Below, in pieces: positions 58,663 through 64,000 of a stretch of 64,000 bases of DNA. How positions within the stretch are numbered: position 1 is the first letter of the stretch; each line of letters begins with the position of its first letter. Location of the stretch: positions 1,116,001-1,180,000 of the forward strand of contig JADJQX010000001.1 in the NCBI GenBank assembly GCA_016712525.1, written 5' to 3'. Both the position numbers and the translations under genes were made by a program. The notes beneath the pieces were generated by a model, which was not told where the DNA came from, did no database searches, and saw only the letters and a list, made by a program, of their open reading frames with translations. The stretch comes from Myxococcales bacterium (GTDB lineage Bacteria; Myxococcota_A; Polyangia; Polyangiales; Polyangiaceae).

Positions 58663-59661
58663 CTACCTCTCGCCCGGGAGGATGGGGAGCACCGGGTAGT
58701 CGTCGCGGCGGCGATCGCGCATATGGCCGTTGTCGCGGCAGTAGTGCGTCTCGGGATCGGCGGCCTTCTTGGTCGTGGTCACGCTGCACGACTCGCGCGT
58801 GCCCGTCGCGTCGACACAACAGTACGATTGGCCCTCGCAGCACACGCCGCCGCAGTCCGGCGCGTCGTAGAAGTGGCGCTCCGGTTTGGTGAATCCGCTC
58901 GGGCCCGTGCCCCCGGTGACCCACATGTACTGGCACGATTGCCGGGGGCGCGCAGGGGTTTGGCGCGGCGGCGGTGGGGCAGGCGTCGTACCGTTCCCGC
59001 TGTTGCGGGTGACGCTGACGCGGCGATAAGCCTCGAGGTCCCTCTCTTTGCGCTCCTGCTGCTCACGCTGGAACCGAGCGACGCGGTCCTTTTCTTCTTG
59101 TTCGATGCGCGAGAGACGCGCACGGATCTCGGCACGCGCGCCCGGGTCGACGCCGGCGCACACCACGTCGTCGCGGTAGTTCCCTTCGCAGGCGCGCAGG
59201 CGATTCACCTCGCCGAGACCGCCCTCGAACGGCTCGCAGAAGCGCGGCGCGCTGCCATTGGCTCGAAAACAGAAGCGCGCGCACGTCGCCAGGGCGATCG
59301 CCTGCGCATTGTTCCCCGCGGGAGCCTTCGTGGTGCGCGCGTAGGGGAGCTCTTCGTAGCTCTTGCAGCACAGCACCGGGTCCATGTTCTTCACACACAG
59401 CGTCGTGAGGAGGAGGACACGTTGGTCGCCCACGGCCTCGGGGCTCGCGAGCGCCTTCCTGCAGCTCGGCGTGTCCGAAAACTCGATGCAGCGGGTGCGC
59501 GCTGCCTCGAACGGGGTCTCGCTGAAGGTAGGCGTCTTTGGCGTGGCGTTGGCCGGCTCGCTCGTGCTTGCCCCACCACAGTGCACGGCCGCGGCGGACG
59601 TGACGAGGGCGCCCCACACGATGCCACGTGCGCGAAACCGAGCGCGTCGAGAGATCCGCAT
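58663..59661 (-). CDS. Cys-rich exported protein
   Basis: The 332-residue product has a signal (ARGIVWGALVTSAAAVHCGG) that may be a lipobox with an unusual His at -1. The body has many Cys, including LCCKSYEELPYART, CARFCFRANG and, near the end, CGGVCCEGQSYCCVD. A charged coiled-coil-like helix (EQEEKDRVARFQREQQERKE) divides two Cys-rich parts. The family is not recognised. Confidence 0.75.
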   Translation of the reverse strand: MRISRRARFRARGIVWGALVTSAAAVHCGGASTSEPANATPKTPTFSETPFEAARTRCIEFSDTPSCRKALASPEAVGDQRVLLLTTLCVKNMDPVLCCKSYEELPYARTTKAPAGNNAQAIALATCARFCFRANGSAPRFCEPFEGGLGEVNRLRACEGNYRDDVVCAGVDPGARAEIRARLSRIEQEEKDRVARFQREQQERKERDLEAYRRVSVTRNSGNGTTPAPPPPRQTPARPRQSCQYMWVTGGTGPSGFTKPERHFYDAPDCGGVCCEGQSYCCVDATGTRESCSVTTTKKAADPETHYCRDNGHMRDRRRDDYPVLPILPGER

Positions 59662-59781
59662 CGGCCGATGGTACCGTAGAACGAAGCCGCTGCGTCGCCC
59701 ACGGAGGCATGTCGCGGGCCGTCGACGTGGCCCCCACGAGCGTTGGCGACCACGATCCGTCGTCGGCCTCTCCGCCCGCCC

Positions 59782-60999
59782 TCAGCGCTCCGAGAGCGTC
59801 TCCGAGAGCGTCGGGCCGAGCTTGGCCTTCGCGGCCTCGTAGGCCTCGGGTTTTCCGCACGCGAGGCCCTCTTCGAGCACGGCGGACGTGAGCGCGTTCA
59901 CGGCCTCGTGGGCCTTCTCGGGCGCGAGCTGCTCGGGTTTGCAGCCGTCGCTGCCGAGCCTCACGAGCAGATCGGGAACGAAGATCCCTGCCTCTTTGGC
60001 CACGTTGAAGAGGCCTCCTTGGTCTTTCGCGGCCTCGCAGATGTCCGAGAACGCGAGGTGCCCGGCCTTCGCCAGCATGGCGAGCCGCTTCGGCTTGGGA
60101 GATGAGGCGTACCCGTCGCGCTGCCTTGAGGGCGGGACCACGGTGTCCTCGTCGCCGCCGAGCACGAGCGTGTCCTTCAGGTCGGCGCTCGCGGTGACGC
60201 CGCCCGCCGCCATGGGGATGCGCACGAGCAGGTTCGGCCGCGTGAAGCGCGCCACGGCGCCGCCGCCCGCGCTGTGCCCGGCCGCGCCGAGGCGAGTGAG
60301 ATCGGCCGTTCCCTCGAGGAACGCGGTGGCCGGATCTTTGGCCGCGATCGCGTCGAGCAGGCGCGACGTGTTGCCGGGCTGATCGACGTTCTGGCTGATG
60401 TCGAGGTTGAGGGCGTCGGCGAGCCAGAGCTTCGGGTGGTCCGTCGACACGACGACGAACCCGCGGCTCGCCCAGTGGGTCATCTGCGAGAGGCTCTGCG
60501 TGCGGAAGCCCGCCGTGCCGTGGAAGAACACGACCACGGGATAGGGCCCGCGCTCGGCGTCGATCGGGAGGTCGTCGATGCAATCACACGGCTGACGAGG
60601 CGCCTTCTCGTCCGTGATCTTGGGGCGCGCGTCGGCCGGGATGGCGTAGCGAAGATCGTAAACCTTCTTTGCTTTGCCCGACTCGGAGCCTCGACGCGCG
60701 GGGTACCACACCTCGTGCGTGAGGCCGCCCACGGTGACCGTGCGCACACCCACGGCCCACGGTCCGCGCGCGCTCGGGTCGGCGGGCACGTCGTCGCGGC
60801 CTTTGCACGAAGGCCCGGCGTCGACCGAGGCCTCGGCCGAAGCTTCGACCGACGACGACGCGTCCTCGCCCGGCACCGCAGGAGACGAACTCGAACAGCC
60901 CGGGACCAGTCCGACTACGGCGAGCGGGAGCGCCGCCACGAAGGCGACGAGCGGGACGCCGAGCGCGGCGTGAGGGGTGCGACGAAGACCTGCGAGCAT
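59782..60999 (-). CDS. Alpha/beta hydrolase lipoprotein (PAF-acetylhydrolase-like)
   Basis: The 405-residue product has a lipoprotein signal ending GLVPGCSSS and an Ala/Ser/Asp linker. The alpha/beta hydrolase has VVVFFHGTAGFRTQ (oxyanion), the nucleophile elbow AAGHSAGGGA, and a likely acid and His in VLGGDEDTVVPP and AGHLAFSD. The layout fits the chlorophyllase/PAF-acetylhydrolase/cutinase-like esterases. GGAGG is 5 nt before the ATG. It diverges from the next membrane-protein gene. Confidence 0.88.
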   Translation of the reverse strand: MLAGLRRTPHAALGVPLVAFVAALPLAVVGLVPGCSSSSPAVPGEDASSSVEASAEASVDAGPSCKGRDDVPADPSARGPWAVGVRTVTVGGLTHEVWYPARRGSESGKAKKVYDLRYAIPADARPKITDEKAPRQPCDCIDDLPIDAERGPYPVVVFFHGTAGFRTQSLSQMTHWASRGFVVVSTDHPKLWLADALNLDISQNVDQPGNTSRLLDAIAAKDPATAFLEGTADLTRLGAAGHSAGGGAVARFTRPNLLVRIPMAAGGVTASADLKDTLVLGGDEDTVVPPSRQRDGYASSPKPKRLAMLAKAGHLAFSDICEAAKDQGGLFNVAKEAGIFVPDLLVRLGSDGCKPEQLAPEKAHEAVNALTSAVLEEGLACGKPEAYEAAKAKLGPTLSETLSER

Positions 61000-61203
61000 G
61001 GGCGCCTCCGCGAGCGGCCAGAAGCCCCCGCACGTGCAACGATGCCACGACGGGCCCCTCGGTTTCGCGAGAAATGCACGGGCCTCGTCCCCTCGCGCGA
61101 GGCACGGGCGGTTCCTCGCCGCACGACTACATGCACATTGCGCACAGCCGAGCCTGGACGACTCGGTGCGCCCGCGCGTATCGTGCGGCGTGGGAGGGAA
61201 CAC

Positions 61204-61710
61204 ATGGCGTTCGTGATCATGGGCGGGCTCGTGGTGGCGGGGCTCCTCGTGCTCGTAGGGATGTTGATGATGCTCGCGGCGGCGTTCGCCGAGAGCATCG
61301 TCTGGGGGCTCGCGTGCATCTTCGTGCCCGGGGCGCTGCTCTTCTTCGCCGTCACCCATTGGGACGAGGCGAAGCGGGGCTTCTTCCTTTGGCTGGGCGG
61401 CATCTTCGGAATCGTCGTCGTGGTAGGCGCCGGCATGCCCATGCTCCCCAAGACCGATGGCCAGCCCGAGGATCCGAGCGCAGGCCCCGCAAAGCCGCTC
61501 CCGGCGGCCAAGGTCACGTGCCCTCGCACACCGCCGGGCGAAGGGTTCTCGTCGTGGTGCTGCACACCTTCGGGCTGGGTCATGCAGGCCGAACAGGGCT
61601 GCGGGACGACCTATGCGCCCAGCGAGACGTGCGACGCCTCGCGCTACGGGCAGGCCCAGATCGCCGGGTGCAGCACCCTCGGCGCCAAGAAGAAACACGA
61701 CCCGTTCTGA
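61204..61710 (+). CDS. Membrane protein with Cys-rich tail
   Basis: The 168-residue product has three hydrophobic segments in the first 80 residues (MGGLVVAGLLVLVGMLMMLA, GLACIFVPGALLFFAV, FLWLGGIFGIVVVVGAG). The Cys-containing C-terminal part has VTCPRTPPGEGFSSWCC, GCGTTYAPSETC and IAGC. GGAGGGAACAC precedes the ATG. The function is unknown. It converges on the UbiA gene with its stop directly adjacent. Confidence 0.75.
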   Translation: MAFVIMGGLVVAGLLVLVGMLMMLAAAFAESIVWGLACIFVPGALLFFAVTHWDEAKRGFFLWLGGIFGIVVVVGAGMPMLPKTDGQPEDPSAGPAKPLPAAKVTCPRTPPGEGFSSWCCTPSGWVMQAEQGCGTTYAPSETCDASRYGQAQIAGCSTLGAKKKHDPF

Positions 61711-61711
61711 G

Positions 61712-62689
61712 TCACTCGGTGGCGCGTGGTGCCGGAGCGCCCCGCGCCGTTCCGAGCCCCGCCGGCGGCCGGTCCACAGCCAGATCGATCACGAAGTCGA
61801 CCGTGGCGAGGCCGATGAAGATCGTGCCCAACCCGAGCATACGCGCCATGTAGCCGAGCGCGAGCTTCGGGGTCCCGCCGCCCGGCGCGGATTGCCACCT
61901 TCGAAGGTGCCTGTCCACGACGGCCAAAAAGGGCACTCCGACGAGCAAGAGACGCGGAAAAAACCCTGCAAGCGCGAGCGCGCCGAGCACGGCCACCGGG
62001 AGCGCCGTGGTCCACCGGGTGACCTCGAGGCAGACGCGCGGCCCGTGCGTGACGACGAGGGTGCGATACCCACGTCGCGCGTCGTCGGCCTGCTGGAAGG
62101 CCTGAGCGGCGAACGTCGCGCCGAGCGTGAAGAGCGCGATGCACACGAGCACCACGAGCGCCCGCGGCGTCGGCGGGACACGCGCCACGGCCCACCCCGC
62201 GAGGGGCGAGAGCGTCCCGTAGCCGAGCGCGTTCACGGCGGGCCCGAGCACCGAGTGAGCCTTCCAGCGCGTGCGTGGGTGCGAGTACAGAAACGAGAGC
62301 GCCGCGCACCCGAGGCACGGGAGGAGCACACGCGGGCCCGCGAGCGCCGAGAGCACGACACCTGCGCCGATGGCCGCCGTCCCTAGCCACCCGAGGAACG
62401 CAGGAGGAGCAGCCGTAGGCGCCTCGGCGAAGAGCGCCCCCGACTCGGCCCCGTCGAGGCGCGCGTTCAACCACATCGTGCCCGCGCTCGCCACGAACCA
62501 CGCCGCGCAGAGGAGCGCGAGATCCCCGAGCCCACCTATCTCGGCCGAGTGATCCCACAGCGCGAACCCGTACCCCACGAGCGGATACACGAGCAGCGAC
62601 AGGCCCCCGAGCGGGCGCGCGAGCGCGAGGACCGTACGGAGCGTCCCCGCCGTGCTCCCCCTGCCCTCCTGGCCACGGGCCTCGTCCAC
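61712..62689 (-). CDS. UbiA family prenyltransferase
   Basis: The 325-residue membrane protein has about eight hydrophobic segments and the two Asp-rich sites of UbiA enzymes: NARLDGAES (a variant of NDxxD) and QQADDARRGYRT. These attach an isoprenoid to an aromatic or related acceptor. The open frame runs up to 62818, but that part would code through two operator-like palindromes, so an internal start is likely; GTG 62689 is my best guess, without a strong ribosome site. It diverges from the oxidoreductase gene. Confidence 0.8.
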   Translation of the reverse strand: MDEARGQEGRGSTAGTLRTVLALARPLGGLSLLVYPLVGYGFALWDHSAEIGGLGDLALLCAAWFVASAGTMWLNARLDGAESGALFAEAPTAAPPAFLGWLGTAAIGAGVVLSALAGPRVLLPCLGCAALSFLYSHPRTRWKAHSVLGPAVNALGYGTLSPLAGWAVARVPPTPRALVVLVCIALFTLGATFAAQAFQQADDARRGYRTLVVTHGPRVCLEVTRWTTALPVAVLGALALAGFFPRLLLVGVPFLAVVDRHLRRWQSAPGGGTPKLALGYMARMLGLGTIFIGLATVDFVIDLAVDRPPAGLGTARGAPAPRATE

Positions 62690-62764
62690 GCAGGTGATTG
62701 TGCGCGGGGGGCGCGCGCCTTGCGAGCCAAAAGGCCCGACGCCGTGAAGACGCGCCAGACACTC

Positions 62765-62780
62765 TAGGTCGCTCGACCTA
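62765..62780. promoter_or_regulatory. Operator-like palindrome 1
   Basis: TAGGTCG-CT-CGACCTA is a perfect 7-2-7 palindrome. An identical-arm copy lies 33 bp downstream (centre to centre), three turns of the helix, in the divergent control region. Confidence 0.75.
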
Positions 62781-62797
62781 TTTTGTGGGTTGCGTTT

Positions 62798-62813
62798 TAG
62801 GTCGTTCGACCTA
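62798..62813. promoter_or_regulatory. Operator-like palindrome 2
   Basis: TAGGTCG-TT-CGACCTA has the same arms as palindrome 1. It lies just after a possible -35 (TTGCGT, 62790-62795) and overlaps a possible -10 (TATTCA, 62812-62817), 10 bp before the oxidoreductase ATG. It would block that promoter when bound, most likely by the TetR protein encoded at 63906. Confidence 0.75.
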
Positions 62814-62823
62814 TTCATGGATC

Positions 62824-63909
62824 ATGGATGTTCGATTCGACGAGAGAGGCCCGGTCGTGCTCGTGGGTGGGGCCGGGGTCGTGGGGCAGCGGCTCGCGCG
62901 TTTGCTCGGGCGCGAGGGCCACGCGGTGACGATCGCGGGGCGGAGCGAAGAGCGCGCACGGGCGTCTCTGGGGGCGGCGCGAGGCGCGGGGGCCGAGGCG
63001 CGCTTCCTCGCGTGGGATCTCGGCGCTCGCTCCGCGTCGGGCCATGGCGAGCCGGTTGGCGTGTCGGCGCTCGTGGGTCTCGTGAACGACCCTGGGGACG
63101 TCGTGCTCGACGCGGCGCTCGCGGGCGGCGTCCCCTACGTGGACATCACGAGGTGGACGAGCCGCATGGCCGCGGCCGTGGGCAAGGTGGCGCTCTCTCA
63201 CGCGCGATCGCCAGTGGTGCTCGCGTCGTCGTGGATGGGTGGGCTCCTGCCTCGGCTCGTCGCGCACCTCGCCGCCCAGGCCGGGGGCGCGCGCAAGGTC
63301 GACGGCGCCGTCCGCTATGCGCTCGCGGACGCCTCCGGAGGTGACAGTGTAGATTACATGGATCGACTCTGGGTGCCGTTCGAGGTCCTCGAGGACGGCG
63401 CGACCACGCTCGTCGAGCCCTTCGCCGATCGTCGCGAGGTCGCGATCGACGGAGCGCGCACGTTGGTCGGGCGGTTCGACACCCCCGAGCAGTGGTCGCT
63501 CCCGCTCACGCTCGGCACACGGGACGCGCGCGTGCGCATCGGGTTCGACCACGTTCCGATGACGCGGCTCTTCGCGGCCCTCGTGAGGACCGGGCTCTTC
63601 TGGCTCCTCCGTGGCCCGCGGTTCCGTCGGCTGCGCCACGCGCTCCTTCGGGCCGAGGGCTCGGAGAAGCGTGAGGGCGCGCGGGCCGCGTTCCGGGTGG
63701 ACGTCGAGGGCACGTCGCGCGCGGCGGCCGAGATCGCGAGCCCCGAGGGACAGGCGACGCTCACTGCCGTGGGAGCGCTCCTCGCGGTGCGGTGGGCGCT
63801 CGGGCTCCGCGATGGGGGAGTCTTCTTCCCCGAGGGAGATCCGGCGAACACGAGGCTCCCTTCTCTCTTGACGGAGCTCGGTGTGGAGACGACCGTGCTC
63901 CCCGCATGA
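62824..63909 (+). CDS. Saccharopine-dehydrogenase-like NAD(P) oxidoreductase
   Basis: The 361-residue product has an N-terminal Rossmann fold (VVLVGGAGVVGQRLARLLG, about 11-29, then VTIAGRSEERA) and the overall plan of saccharopine dehydrogenase-like proteins (VGLVNDPGDVVLDAALAGGV, YVDITRW). Family members include trans-acting enoyl reductases and unknown redox enzymes. ATG 62824 follows the second palindrome by 10 bp. Its stop overlaps the TetR start (ATGA). Confidence 0.85.
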   Translation: MDVRFDERGPVVLVGGAGVVGQRLARLLGREGHAVTIAGRSEERARASLGAARGAGAEARFLAWDLGARSASGHGEPVGVSALVGLVNDPGDVVLDAALAGGVPYVDITRWTSRMAAAVGKVALSHARSPVVLASSWMGGLLPRLVAHLAAQAGGARKVDGAVRYALADASGGDSVDYMDRLWVPFEVLEDGATTLVEPFADRREVAIDGARTLVGRFDTPEQWSLPLTLGTRDARVRIGFDHVPMTRLFAALVRTGLFWLLRGPRFRRLRHALLRAEGSEKREGARAAFRVDVEGTSRAAAEIASPEGQATLTAVGALLAVRWALGLRDGGVFFPEGDPANTRLPSLLTELGVETTVLPA

Positions 63910-64000
63910 CACGGCGCTTTACGGCGAAGGGTCTCGAGACGCGCGCGCGCATCGTCCGCGCGGGGCGCGAGGCGCTCGTGGCGGACGGACCCGAGGCCCT
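63906..64000 (+). CDS. TetR family regulator (3' truncated by window edge)
   Basis: Only 31 codons are visible: MTRRFTAKGLETRARIVRAG then REALVADGPEA. This is the start of a TetR helix-turn-helix domain. The ATG overlaps the stop of the oxidoreductase gene by four bases, so it is cotranscribed with it and is the likely binder of the twin palindromes upstream. Confidence 0.8.
   Translation, partial: MTRRFTAKGLETRARIVRAGREALVADGPEA

Noticed and set aside
59690..59770. Sequence with GAGCGTTGGCGACC resembling the array core
   Set aside because: Only about 8 bases match and the GATCCGACC part is missing; it is within chance for this base composition.

Overview
The window is very GC-rich (by eye close to 70 percent), uses GTG starts now and then, and carries about 59 protein genes on both strands with no tRNA, rRNA or CRISPR array that I could see. 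Roughly a third of the products begin with a lipoprotein or Sec signal followed by a Pro/Ala/Asp-rich linker. With that go a eukaryotic-type Ser/Thr kinase, roadblock/LC7 and DUF4388 domains, a site-2 protease, S9/S33 hydrolases, an expansin and several multi-haem cytochromes. This gene content fits a myxobacterium (Myxococcota, most like the Polyangiales group). That placement is inference from gene content, not from a marker gene.

Layout. 1-9.8 kb: a truncated YVTN/di-haem cytochrome, a PfkB sugar kinase, an aldo/keto reductase, then a minus-strand run (secreted protein, DPP4-like S9 peptidase, DUF2750 protein, cytochrome P450). 9.9-17.1 kb: a site-2 protease with CBS domains coupled to a lipoprotein, small envelope proteins, an outer-membrane barrel and a Ser/Thr kinase. 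17.2-21.4 kb: a porin and a tandem pair of lipoproteins with very short collagen-like stalks. 21.7-27.8 kb: a tightly overlapping seven-gene minus-strand operon (ParA-type ATPase, two roadblock proteins, a V4R-like protein, a 102-residue protein, a PAS histidine kinase and a receiver-DUF4388-roadblock regulator). This is the strongest candidate for an undescribed signalling system here.

28-41 kb: S33 hydrolase, Eis-like acetyltransferase, methyltransferase, a DACNV/diadenylate-cyclase-like protein, a macro-domain protein, a di-haem peroxidase, a class C-like serine hydrolase, a GNAT acetyltransferase. 41.9-43.7 kb: a REP-associated-type (RAYT/Y1) transposase bracketed by inverted arrays of a short GATCCGACCGACG motif. 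43.7-50 kb: a thioredoxin/YyaL-like lipoprotein, an expansin-like lipoprotein, a second GNAT gene about 89 percent identical to the first, and unknown lipoproteins. 50.2-64 kb: unknown proteins, a metallophosphoesterase, a class A beta-lactamase-like lipoprotein, a Uma2 nuclease, a TetR/TerB-Coq4 divergent pair with a palindromic operator, a decayed nucleotidyltransferase, secreted proteins, and at the right edge a UbiA prenyltransferase diverging from a saccharopine-dehydrogenase-like gene and a TetR gene across two identical-arm palindromes.

A second notable non-coding feature is a dispersed element of about 105 bp with three good copies (33.3, 52.3 and 53.4 kb). Each lies just downstream of a plus-strand gene in the same orientation, and each has a central long palindrome whose arms change between copies while staying complementary. 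All identifications rest on reading the sequence and remembered family motifs; no search was run.
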